Below are positions 47,776-59,208 of a stretch of DNA of 64,000 bases, piece by piece. The first letter of the stretch is position 1. Each line of letters starts with the position of its first letter. The stretch is taken from positions 58,737,501 to 58,801,500 of the forward strand of contig CANTUV010000026.1 of the NCBI GenBank assembly GCA_947685225.1. Reading direction: 5' to 3'. The notes below the pieces were generated by a model. The model made no database searches, had not been told where the DNA came from, and was given only the letters and a program-made list of their open reading frames with translations. The stretch is from Garcia nutans (taxonomy: Eukaryota; Streptophyta; Magnoliopsida; Malpighiales; Euphorbiaceae). Made by a program: the position numbers and the translations under genes.

Positions 47776-48160
47776 ATGAAGAGAACTTCATTCAACTTTG
47801 CTTTCTTGCTAGCCTCAATTCTCATTCTTTCATGTAAGTTTCTCTTTTATAGATTATTCTTATAAGCTATATATTACTTATTTTTGTTCTTCAATACCCA
47901 TTATTAGTTTTTTTTTTATGTATATAGGTTTTATTAATGAGACTGAATCAAGAGAAACGACAACAGAGGTGAAAAGAATGAGCCAAGAATTTTCATTTAA
48001 GAGGAATAAAAGTGCCAATAATTGTCAATATGATCAAGAGTGTGTTGAGATATGCACTGGCAAATGTAAGCGTGTTTATTGTTCAAATGAAAAATGCCAG
48101 TGTGAGCTTTCTCTTCAAGTAACACTGCCTTGCAGCCCTTTGTTGAATATCTCAAATTGA
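47776..48160 (+). CDS. Defensin-like secreted peptide, copy 3 (intact)
   Basis: Exons 47776-47833 and 47928-48160 join in phase 1 to 96 residues. Exon 1 is the signal peptide MKRTSFNFAFLLASILILS with cleavage probably soon after. A charged 30-residue segment (ESRETTTEVKRM) precedes the core. Eight cysteines follow the pattern C-x5-C-x3-C-x3-C-x4-C-x4-C-x-C-x9-C. Taking cysteines 1, 2, 3, 5, 6 and 7 gives C-x5-C-x3-C-x8-C-x4-C-x-C, the spacing of a CS-alpha-beta fold; cysteines 4 and 8 would be an added pair. A signal-peptide exon split from the mature exon by one intron is typical of plant defensin-like genes. The signal exon differs from copy 2 by one base while the mature exon is strongly diverged. 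Function unknown. Confidence 0.82.
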
Positions 48161-48650
48161 ATGTTAAATCTTTCTTATTATTATAAAAAATAAGAGAGTA
48201 TTTAATTGATTATGATTCAATAAAATTTTAATTGATTGCAATTAATAAAAAATTGATTCTAAATTTATTAGTAATAGAATATATATTTACTATTAGATTA
48301 CATCTTAATTTGTAATCAATTGCATTTTTCTACCAATTGTTACTTTAATCAATTTATAAAGAATTCATTAATCATAAAATTTATTAACAAAAAAAATTAT
48401 TTATTATTAGAATATATCTCATCGTATAATCAATTGTGCTTTCCAAATCAGTTATTAATTTAATCAATTTATAAAGAGTTCATTAATCATAAAATACTAT
48501 ACGCTTTACTTTTAGCAAATATTAGATATAAGCTAGTGTCAAAAAAAATATTAGATATAAGTTGAGTAATTTTTTAATATACATCATAAAAAAATTAAAA
48601 AATAGTATTTTTATAACTAAAATAATAAAAATAAAATTTAAAAAAATATA
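48161..48650. other. AT-rich spacer after defensin-like copy 3
   Basis: The 3' flank has AATAAAATTTT near 48220 and three related AATCAATT(T/G) segments. No coding exon is visible. Confidence 0.5.
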
Positions 48651-50186
48651 TTTTTATCCCTCATATTATAATGAGAGTATAAATTTACCCTTAAATAACA
48701 TTTTAAAATAAACATATCATAGTTTTTAAAAAAATTAACTATTTTTGCCCTTCTGCTGACGGGGCTCATTAACTTATTTTTTCTTTGTTAATTGCATTGA
48801 CGTGGTATAAAAAAACTAATAATATTTAATTAATTGGGTCCCATATTGTAAGTAATGAATTTATTAAAAATAAATAAAAATGCAAATACAAAAATAAAAA
48901 TATAAAAACTTCACAAAGAATAGAAGCACGATATGAGAAATTTGTCTCTACAAATTGATTTTCTCGGCAACCAAACACAATTTTCTCTTCAAATCTTCCA
49001 ATCAAACTCACTTACTTATTTGAGGTCACGTAGTCTATAATACAAAATACCCTAATTAAAACTCCCATATCTTCTCTTCTTCTCCTCAATAAAATACCAT
49101 TTCTCAGTTTTTTTGGCAACTCTTTGATTAGTGAAAGAGTGATATATGGGAGCTTATTAATAATTTTATTTGTTCGCAACTGGGCTAAAACTGCAGCTAA
49201 AAATGAACTCTTTTATTTTTGTTTCTCAGAGAACAGAGAACACTTTGATTTTTAATGTCTCTCTACCTCATTAATTCTCACATACTCTGATCAAATCTCT
49301 ACACCAAAACGATGTCATTATCGTAAGCTTCTCTCCACCCTCCTCTGTCGCTCTACTAGATCCTTACTCTCCAAATTTCAAGTGCTGTCAATATAGGAGG
49401 CAAACATTCATCGAATCGCAAGACGAGAATGAGTGAGAGGAGATTTGAGATAAGAGAAGAAGGCAAGAAATTTTTTTTACTAGCAAATAATTAAATTATT
49501 AAACAAAAGAAAAAAAATTCCAACCCAAATATTTCTGTTCACCAAAGCAGTAGCTTGTGATGTTTACTATGCAAACATTTAGTCTTCATATGCTTTCTTT
49601 TGCTACCATTGATATCATTTATAACTTTATCTTTTATTTAATTGATTTGGCCTCTATATAGTTGAATTAAAGGTTAGCATATTTCTGTTTTTGCATTTGT
49701 ACTGGAGCTTTTCTTGCTGGTGGAATCTATTGCTCTCTTTGGTTTTGAATCGGTTTATGTTTCATAAGAAGATGAGAGAAGAGCAAACAGAAAAGCTTTA
49801 TTGAACCCTACCGCTCTCTTTCTTGGCCGCTGTCGCATTTGTTGGGATTTTAGGAAGTTGGGACTCATTACGTATTGTTTGGCAAGAAAGAAAGTGAATA
49901 AAATTTTGCAAATAAATTTGTGGCAGATTGAGCAATGCACACAAGTTGTTCGATGCAATGCCTCTTAAAAATTGTTCATGGAATAGGCTGCGTAAAATCT
50001 AGAGACAAAAAACATCTTTTACACTTAATATTAATTTACTTTTCATGGGGTCCATTTTTATACTAAGTTTTGTCAGTACACATTAATATAATTAACGGAG
50101 AAAAACTTCGTTAATGTTAAAGGGTAAAAATAGTTGATTTTTTTGAGGACAAATTTATATTCTAGCTATAATACGAGGGATAAAAA
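48651..50186. mobile_element. Long-terminal-inverted-repeat element, Pack-MULE-like, about 1.5 kb
   Basis: The left end TTTTTATCCCTCATATTATA recurs inverted at the right end, where the plus strand reads TATAATACGAGGGATAAAAA. Homology continues inward for about 120-160 bases per arm (AACTATTTTT(G/A)CCCTT and GTTAATT(G/A)(C/T)ATT(G/A)A blocks), with a ~40 base gap in the right arm. Long inverted arms enclosing less AT-rich DNA with a gene-like fragment fit a non-autonomous Mutator-like element. I could not find a 9 bp target-site duplication, so the exact ends and class are uncertain. No transposase is encoded. Confidence 0.6.
49916..49987 (+). pseudogene. Pentatricopeptide-repeat-like gene fragment inside the inverted-repeat element
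   Basis: A 24-codon stretch reads ICGRLSNAHKLFDAMPLKNC then SWNR, closely resembling the GRL..A..LFD.MP..N..SWN core of plant PPR proteins. A stop precedes it (TAA at 49913-49915) and no further PPR motif is seen. It looks like a captured scrap of a PPR gene. Confidence 0.55.
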
Positions 50187-50415
50187 CGTGCCTTCCACCC
50201 TAAAATATATTTCATGTAATCTCCTCAATTATTTTCACAGGGTAGAGTTGAAAAGAGTCTTATTATGTTTATGGGCCTAAATTTGATGCTGCAGAAGCCC
50301 ATTTTTCCAACATTAGAAGAGCAGTACAGTCAGTATACAAGAGAAAATTTACTGAAACCGATTTCACCTTCCATAGAAGCAGAAAGAGAGAGAGAGAGAG
50401 GAAGAAAAGGAGAGA

Positions 50416-51511
50416 ATGGAAAGAGAAGTATCGGAGAGTTGCGTTGATAGCTTACTTACAGAGATGGTATCATCATATTGCAATCGCTTCGACGCTAACA
50501 AACCTGAGCTCGCCGGCCGTCGGATTGAAGCCATTGGTTATCAGGTCGGCCACCAGCTTGCCGAACGCTACAACCACCCTTACATGTCTTTCTAATCCAC
50601 TAATTTTTCATCTATAATTTTATTTTTTTACTAAATTCATTCTTAATTTTTTATTTTTTTGGCATATCATGTATTATGATGTTTTGATCTTTTGTTCATT
50701 GGGTTGGATCTTCAAATCTGAACTATGTTATTTGGTTGAAATTGGAGTTTAAAAAAAAAGAAATTGAGTGTTTATTCAGCTGTTTGGTTTCTTAGAGAGT
50801 GTGAGAAAGGATAAGAAACTTTGTTATTGAATGAGTAGGAGTAAAATTTAGGATGGACTACAAGAGTTTCATTTTATCAGGTATACTATGGAGCGGCCTA
50901 GGTTTAGTGATCATCTAGAGGCAATAAAGTTCATCTGCAAGGACTTTTGGTCTGAGGTTTTTAAGAAGCAGATTGACAACTTGAAGACAAATCATAGAGT
51001 AAGCTTAGAATTTGGTTTTTGGACTCAATTTGAATTTGCTTGTTTTAGATGACTAACTGGCTTGTGGTGGTCTTATAGGGTACCTTTGTATTGCAAGATA
51101 ATAGGTTTCGTTGGCTTGCACGAATATCTGTTGATCCATCAATTGAAAGTGTAGGAGAATCACAAGATCCCTCTGTCTTGGCTGACAAGGCTACCCAGGC
51201 AATGAGTATGCATCTCTATTTCCCTTGTGGAATTATAAGGGGAGCTCTTTCGAATTTAGGGATCCCTTGTGCGGTTTCTGCTGACATATCCAACCTTCCA
51301 GCATGTGAGTAGCTGAATTCTGATTACCTTTTTTTTCTTTCTTAGCGCGAATATTGTGTTTATGAAAGTTCACTGCCAAGTTATTTCTCAAGTTATTGAG
51401 ATTTATAAGAAAACTTATATTTTGGGCATTTCAAGGATCAATTGAGATATGCTTATTTAATTTCTTGTTAATAAAATAAAACTTTTCTGAATCATGTTGT
51501 GAGAGGAAAAA

Positions 51512-51548
<37 letters not shown>

Positions 51549-52884
51549 TTATTATTTTATTTTTATTTTTTTTGCTTAATCCGTGTTGTATGCTGCTGTA
51601 GTTCTTGGCTTATAAACATTTCTCATCAGACCTTTTTACTCCAGAACTGGTTTTTCCTTGTTTCTTGATATGGTTGGTTCACCAGAATATAGTACTCTTG
51701 TTCATATCTTAGCATCTCATGAAAGGCTATGTAGTCCATGTCTTCCATAACTTTATATAATCAGCTGTTCTTTAGTTTCTTTTTGGTTTTGCAATCCCTA
51801 CCGTTTTTCTTTGTTGCAGTTTAGATCTCTTCACTTTGATTAATTGCATGCTTGATCAAATTATTCAATCCTAAGTAGCAGTGGGCCTTTTGCTAAGATT
51901 TAATTCACTGCAGCCAATCAGTTATCCATTCCTTAACGATTTCATAGATATGTACCATTTGTTATTAGCATCTCGTGAAGGTTTTATTTTAATTTGTTTT
52001 CTCAAAACCCTCCATATTGTCTTCTCTCCTTCAGCATATTCTCTTTTTCATTCTGCCTGAGATTCCTTCATATTCATGAATGAAATAAATTCTGAATTAG
52101 CTTTTTTTGTTGAATTCCAGATCTGACCTTTTTTAACCTGTAATGATTTTTTTACCAATCTGTGTAACCTTGTCTTCATTTGATAAAATCTGTGTAACCT
52201 TGTCTTCACCTGATAATATCTCATTCTTTTTTTTCCTTTAAACATGAGATTCTCTCTTTTTTTTATTTGTTGACTTTCAAGCCCCAACTTTTTGTCAGCC
52301 TAAAATAACATTCTGCGGAAATCTAGACTCTTGTCATCACCCGATAATATGTTATTCATTATGCATATATTTGCAGCTTCCAATATTTTGGTTCATGGGC
52401 CTTTATTTTTCCTCGTTGATAAGTTGGGTTCTGGAGTTCATTGTAATTGACTGTTACCAAATTTGACAAGTACTGTTTCTGCTTTCCTATCTAAACTGCT
52501 ATGCTGCTCTTCTTTCATTTATAAATCAAATCTGCTGATCTATAGGAATTCATGGTTTCACAGTATCTGAATGTGGCATCATCACATTTTTTATATATAT
52601 TCTTTATGCTGTCCTGATTAAACAGTTATGCGCGTCTTTCATTTTGATAAATTGAATCTGTTGATCTATAGAAACACATGGCTTCACAAGTTTGACGTCA
52701 TCTTGTCACAGTAATTAAGCAAGCTTTGAAGTGTTCTCAATATTCTGTCTCCAAATACTCGACCCTTTATTATCATTTGCAAATACACAAATTTGTAATT
52801 TGGAAAACCTCTCTGACCATGCTAGTCATTATCTTTTGTGTAAACATGTGAACAGGTTCATTTGTCGTTCGGATAAAGGCTTGA
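50416..52884 (+). CDS. TRAPPC6: TRAPP complex subunit 6 (Trs33/BET3 family), four exons, mutated exon 1 donor
   Basis: TRAPPC6 is a small core subunit of the TRAPP tethering complexes that activate Rab GTPases in ER-Golgi and later traffic. Exons: 50416-50585 (or 50567), 50881-50998, 51079-51304 and 52856-52884. The protein starts MEREVSESCVDSLLTEMVSS. It contains the BET3-family stretch RRIEAIGYQVG, then MERPRFSDHLEAIKFICKDF, FVLQDNRFRWLAR and LYFPCGIIRGALSNLG, and ends SFVVRIKA. The expected donor after GAACG (50567) is CT rather than GT. The next usable donor, GTCTTT at 50586, is 18 bases on and in frame; it adds six residues (YNHPYM) and gives 180 instead of 174 residues. The duplicated exon 1 at 44611-44870 keeps the original GT. 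As I recall, its Arabidopsis counterpart (At3g05000) adjoins CAND2 and ACP1. Confidence 0.92.
51507..51551. repeat. ATT microsatellite in TRAPPC6 intron 3
   Basis: A run of about 13 TTA units within the 1.55 kb last intron. No coding role. Confidence 0.9.
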
Positions 52885-53375
52885 TGGATGTATCACAACA
52901 AATGTGGGACGAAAGTAGTGCCTTGAAGCGTGTTCAATCACCAAATTAGATTTTTCATTTATCCTCCCCTTTCTTTTGCACTACAATGTACTTGATGTGA
53001 TAAGTTCTAAATGTCCATAGAGCATGTCTGAAGTTACAACAATGAAATATTTTTCAAAAAAAGAAAATTATGTTGCATAGATTGACCAGAATTTTTGTGG
53101 TTGGGAACTTGGAAAGTAATGTCGACTTGATTTTCCCTTTGGTTTTGGGGTGGCCTGTGTGAATGGCCCTGGTTGTTGGTTGGTTTTATTTAGGCAGGCA
53201 ACGGTTGAATGAGATGGTTGGATATTCGCAGCTATGTAATGCATGAAAATGAATGGATTGAAGCTTCCATACCAGAATTTGTGCCAGCATAGTATTTTAT
53301 GTGAACATTGAATTTGGATGGAGTTAAGTACGCCCATCTTTCATGAGAAATTCACTAATGTCCAGCTCTTTACTT
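52885..53375 (+). other. TRAPPC6 3' UTR and downstream spacer
   Basis: Less AT-rich sequence after the TGA, with AATGAAATA near 53041 as a possible polyadenylation region. An antisense frame at 53337-53068 matches nothing recognisable and is not called. Confidence 0.5.
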
Positions 53376-56300
53376 TAGCGGCGGAACTAAAAATTTACTG
53401 GGACAAATTTTATATAAAATTTTTTTAGAAAAGTTCACCATAAAATTAAATATTTAATATTATAGTAGTTTAATAATTAATTTATATTTTTATATTAAAA
53501 TTTATATTATTAAATTGATTATATTTAAAATATGGTAATTATATTTTACGAGTTTATATATTTTAAAAATATTACATAATAGTTTCGTTTTTAATATTTA
53601 AGAAAATGTCTTTTTTCACATAACAAATCAATCAGTCTGTCAGAAATTTATCTTTTATTCTGTTGTGCAAATTCGTCTTGATAATGTTCATTGCTGAAAA
53701 AGTTTTCTCAATAATTGCAGTTGCAACAAGTAAGACTAAAGTTAACTTGATTAGTAAATATACTAAAGGAAATATAATGTAATAATATGTCTCAACTATT
53801 TTCTGAGCAAAAGCTCCAATGTCATTGAGGTTAGAGAAAACTATATTCATTTTTATATCAGCAATGTAGGCATTAAGTTGATCTTCAAATATCACCCGAT
53901 CGGTGATGAAAAAATCATATGGATATAGTTTAGCAAGACGAAGTAATTTGGATAATTCGAAATTGGAGAATAAGTTTTTAGAAAAAAGACAAACAATGAA
54001 TAAAAGCAATTCAGTACTTAATTCTGTAAAACGATTTTTCATTTCTTGAACAATAAAATCAATAACCTAGAATTGAATGAACGAAAATTAGATTGTAGCA
54101 TAATAAATAGTTAAGTATGATAATATGAAGATAAAAGAGTATCTAACAAAATATTTTCACTCGAAAAGTGATGATAATAAGTGATAAGAACATCAACACT
54201 ATTGGAACGCAAATAACCTGCATTATCTTCTATATTAAGCACTGTGATATTATAATCTATACAAAAGTCACTACCAGCTTCCAATAATCTATCTAATCCA
54301 TTCTCCCTGAAGCTTTGCAATTCTTGTTTAACAGTTGCAATCAAATGAATCGCATTACTAATATTTTGATTCTTTTTTTTTTTTATAAAACTTGAGATAG
54401 ATCATTTGTCATTCCTAAAAGTTTTCTAATGAAGAAAGCAATGAAAATAAATTCATAACTTTCCATTTTATTAATTAAGCCCACAACTGCCCCTTGATTT
54501 TTTTGTTCAGAACCATCTTCATAAATATTCACAAGAACCTCTTTCACTAGTGACTACATAGAAAAAAGATGCATAATTATTTTATAATGAGAACCTCATC
54601 GCGTGTCTCTAGGTCGAGTTAAATTTATTTCTTGATGCAAACCTCTTCCACTTTGAATATCACTTCTCTCTAGGTGTTGAACTACTTCATCATGTTGTTT
54701 TTGACGGAGAACATCTCTCATTTTACATGAAGCTCAAATAATATTCACAATCATTGCAACATAATAAAAAAAATTACTCACAAATCTATTGCTTCCTGTT
54801 GTTGCAACAAGCACTAATTGGAGTTGATGAGCGAAATAATAAATGTACCTTGTCGAGTAATTTTCATTTAAAATAAAGATTTTTAACCCATTGAATTCAC
54901 CTTGCATATTAGAAGCTCTATCATAACTTTGATCTCTAACTCTACTTAGAGACAACTCATATTTGGCTAAGAAATCATCAAGTGCACTTTTAAAGATAAA
55001 GTAGATATATCATCACATATACTTCTCAAATTAATCGCTCAATAATTTGTTTCAACTTGTTAATATATCTTAATACCACAGCCATTTGCTATTTTACTGA
55101 ATTGTCTCGAGTCTCATCAATTAATAGAGAGTAAAAATCATCTATAATATCCTTAGTAATAGCTAATGTTGTCTCTAAATAAAGTACAAACACTAACTAT
55201 TTACTTTTGGATATGTGAAAAAGTGAGTTAATTATTTTTATAAACATTTGAATTAACTACATTTTCAACTTTAATACTGCATTGACTATACCAATTGAAA
55301 AGTTCAAGAAAATTACTCTAGCTAAGTGAATTTTTTGACTCATCATTTCTCAGAAAAAGCCAACCTATTTGCTAAAATAAAATGAATCCAGTCAACAATA
55401 GCTGTCAAACGTGTCCGATAATAAACCTCTTGCTCTTGGCTTTGAGAAGATAAGACATGAGATACACTTTGTCTTTGATTTTTGAAACTAATATATAATA
55501 TTCTAGCATTATTGTGTGGGCTATTTGGACTGCCAACATGTTCATTAAACTTCTCCATGACTTTTTTTCAATTGTGAAATTCGACTTTTTTGAAGGCATT
55601 ATCACCTGCTTAGATCCTCTATTCGAACTAAAAAGATAATACCATAAATAAAATACGAAATCTTTGAAAACACTATATTATAACCACTCAAATTTAGAGA
55701 ACTAAACATCTCTAAAAGTCCTCATAATTTTTTCAAATTTTGTTTGAGAAAAATTATGGTTATATGGTTGGCAAGATCATTTAGCCACATATTGTCTTCT
55801 AATATCATCCTTAATTCCAACATCAAATTCGTCAATTGGTTTACGCAATGCTGGATCACCCATAATATCACCAAAACTACACTCTGAATACCCTATTGTA
55901 TCACTAATTTCCTAATACTTGCATGACTACTTAATATTTGGATTTGTGTCAAAATTGGAATATTTAAAGATTCAACACATTTATTTCATAATCTCTTGAT
56001 CTTTATCACAAATTTATCAATAACTGTTTTAATTTGTATTCTAAATATATTTAGTTTACTTTTGGTTAAATTTAAAGTTTAGTTCATATTTTTCATTTTA
56101 TAAGTATTTTATATTTAATTTATACTTAATTTATATTCAATTTATATTTAACTATTAATTATTTTATATTCACAATATAAACTAATTTGTTTATATTCAA
56201 TTTATAATTGGTTTAGTTTATTAAGTAGTTAATTTATAAATTTATAATTCTAATGTTATTAACCTAATCATAATTTATATTTAAATTTTATTAACCTAAT

Positions 56301-57028
56301 CACAATCTATATTAAATTTTTTTTATATTCAACATTTTAATTTATAATTATAATTAATTTAACTTAAAATTCAAAACACTAAATCAATTCATTATTCAAC
56401 CAATCACAATACAAACTATTTTAAATAAATTATTATACTTGGTTAATATCAAAATAAATCAAATTTTATGATAAAAAATAAAATCCTAAAATTCACCTAA
56501 AACTCTAATCACAAACAATACAAATTAATTCAACATAATCACATCAAAAATCATTTGAAATAAATCAAAATAATTATTTGAGTTTCAAACAAACTACATT
56601 TTTTATTTTTTAAAAAAAATCTCCAATTTTTACCTAAACATAATCTCAAACAAAACAACTCATAAATCAATTAAAAAAACATAAATAAATACATGTTTAA
56701 ATCGGTCGGCCAGTGATATTCATTTTTCGATGCTGTGCATCCTCGGCGAGCATCCCACTTTCATCCCTCTCCCTCCTCATCTGGTCTCTACTTCTCTCGA
56801 TTGCTAGGTATTGAGCAGCTCATCTTTTTTTTTAAATATGTTATGAGTGTAACGACGTCGTTTCATTCATAACGTATTAAATATGTTATGAGTGAAACAC
56901 AACTCCTCACGCATACCTCCTTTGCAACAAGCAAAGGGGCGCTCATCTTCGGTCGTTCCTGTCGGCAGCTAGAAGCATACCCTCTTACATGTGCTTTTAG
57001 CCCCATGATCCTCCTATATCCGTCTCTA
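53376..57028 (-). mobile_element. Decayed hAT transposon (minus orientation)
   Basis: The left end TAGCGGCGGAACTA and the inverted right end TAGAGACGGATATA are related sequences and may be remains of terminal inverted repeats. No 8 bp duplication is found at these positions, so boundaries are approximate. The interior carries minus-strand remnants of a transposase of the same family as 39867-42332, followed by about 1 kb of AT-rich DNA. It is clearly older than the 38.9 kb element. Confidence 0.65.
53632..55950 (-). pseudogene. hAT transposase (DUF4371/hATC type), heavily broken
   Basis: Minus-strand pieces in order include 55605-55343 (HVGSPNSPHNNARI, RLTAIVDWIHFILA), 54955-54734 (YDRASNMQGEFNGLKIFIL, YYFAHQLQLVLVATTG), 54344-54111 (LQSFRENGLDRLL, GSDFCIDYNITVLNIED) and 54042-53632 (KNRFTELSTELLLFIVCLFS, LPLVLLVATAIIEKTFS-like hATC remnant). 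Each matches, in order, part of the 39867-42332 transposase. Many stops and frameshifts separate them. Confidence 0.8.
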
Positions 57029-57207
57029 AGTTGACAATGCAATATAAATAAAGTACTTAACCATTTAACCTACATTTTATTTTATTTTATTTTATATAAA
57101 TAAAATTATTTTTATTTAATGTTTTAATATAGTTTTTTTAAAATTAAAAATTATAAAATAATTTTATTTAATAATTGAATAAAATTTATTAATTAGATTT
57201 TTATTAT
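57029..57207. other. Short AT-rich spacer
   Basis: No coding or repeat feature is seen between the hAT fossil and the duplicated block. Confidence 0.5.
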
Positions 57208-58150
57208 GATTAATCAGGATATCCAGTACATGAAAATTATTTTATTTTTTAAAAAATAAAAACTTTTTTTAAAACCGATATTAAAAGGTCTAATAACGGA
57301 GCAGTGGCAAATAATGTAGACAGTACTTGCCTTTTGTCACGATTGAAGCTTGATTTGAGAGGTTTGAGATTACCACTCAAATGGGTAGGGCTGTTGCCCC
57401 AGCCAAGACAAGACAACATCCACTTTACCTTTATAGAACTCTATTAATTTCTAATCCACCAATTTTTTTATTTGTAAATTATGTCCAATAACCGTACCAA
57501 AAAAAAAAGCAATTAAACTCTGATGAGCTTCACAGTCCTCATTCTCCTTACTATTTCATTCAAAGTTATGTAATAAAATCTAATAAGCATGTAAACCAAG
57601 CCGCAAATATGATTCAATAAACATAATTTACTCTAAAATATAATCAGACTAAAAAAAAAAGAAGATGACCCACAAGCATCTTAAAATAGTAAAATATGGC
57701 CGTGAAAGCCCTAACAGACCAGCACCACTAAGTTAAGCCATCAAAAATATTATATAGCCATGGAAATTCAACAATAATACATAGGAAACGATATAAGTGT
57801 GACCTGTGCTAGGGAGAACGACGCTAATGGTTTAATAGCTTCCGCTGATCTTGGAGTAATCACAAATCCTGGGGATTTCGCCGTTAATAGAAGAGAAACC
57901 CGGGAGAGTATTTTTTTTTTTCATAAGAACAAAGGAGAGTACAATACATTATGTAAATAGTCGAAGAACCAGAGGAGTACGGCGGTTAGCTTAATCAAGT
58001 AATAAGGGTATTTTAGGCAATATGATCCGCTCATGCTACGTAAACCTAATTTTTTTTTAAAAAAAGTAAATTATATATATATTTTAAATATCTTAAAAAT
58101 TTTATGAGATTCTAAAAAATATTTTTTTAAAATTTAATTGAATATATAAT
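57208..58150. repeat. About 950 bp duplicated block, copy A
   Basis: It is collinear with 61535-62490 over its length, with many substitutions and small indels (for example CTTGATTTGAGAGGTTTGA and GACAACATCCACTTTACCTT in both). Read on the minus strand it ends in a GC-richer patch equivalent to the presumed leader exon in copy B. It lies downstream of the F-box pseudogene, with no gene of its own left. Confidence 0.85.
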
Positions 58151-59208
58151 ATGATTTACCTCTTGCACATTAAATACCTTTAAAAAAAATTAATATTGAA
58201 CGCAAATTCAGATTAAATTGCAGCATCAGTTTTTACCTGTTTATCTATTAAGAGTCCCACATCATCCCAGTTGCTTAAAATACTTTGTTTAAATCCTGAT
58301 TTGCTGAAATTGCCAATTGTCCTGCTTGGTTTTTTTAAATTTTAATAGAATACTACTTTTTTTTTCCTTCGAGATTTCATTTTTACTTGTATTTTTTTTT
58401 AGTTCACAATAATACTGTTTTTATTTTTTTTACATTTTTACGATGCATACCAAAAATATATTTAACATATATCAAAAATATACTCAACATAAATAAAAGA
58501 TATATCTTTTTTTAAAATTTTGGTATATGCTCAATATTTTTGTAAATTTTTTTGTTGCAAAATATTTTTATTTTTATTTTTATTTTTTAAGTTATTTTTA
58601 TAAATTTCCCTTAAATTTTGCCATCCAAACACTGCCATAACAAAAAGACAGTGACTCAATTTTGCTGTAAATTTAATTTGACTATTTATAAGCCTAAGCT
58701 AATAAATTGTTCAAAATCTAGTTTCAATGGTATCTGGCTGTAAATTGCCTTAGCTTCAATTCTAGTATGATAATACTCGAAAGAGTAAAGAAAATTATTG
58801 GATTAGAAAACAAAAAACCATTGTAATTAACCATTTACAGCAAAAAAAAAAATTCTACAATGAAAGTGAATCTCAGCATTATTACCTTTCTCAATTGGCA
58901 TATTGCTTGCAACTGTTTTACAAGGCCATATAATTATTTAATTCCAGCCATAAACTATAAATAATATTATAATATAATCATATAAACTTAATTATTCTAT
59001 GCACAACTGATGAGTATTATTATTGAGACTTGAGAGATTGAAGGGTAATCAACTCGCTGTAATTTTTTTTTATGCTACCAGTTTCATTATCAATTTAAAA
59101 AGAAATAGCAAAATCCCAAATATGTCCGACTATTGTCCATTCTGTTGAACGAAAATAATAATTGCTTAAATTTGAGGCAAAGATGTTGCCGTGTCTATAC
59201 ATATGTAA
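58150..59208. other. AT-rich spacer, with a reversed family B-like repeat
   Basis: About 58375-58615 resembles family B in inverse orientation (AAAGATATATC and AAAAATATTT blocks). The remainder up to the F-box pseudogene stop is presumably its 3' flank. No other coding exon. Confidence 0.4.
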
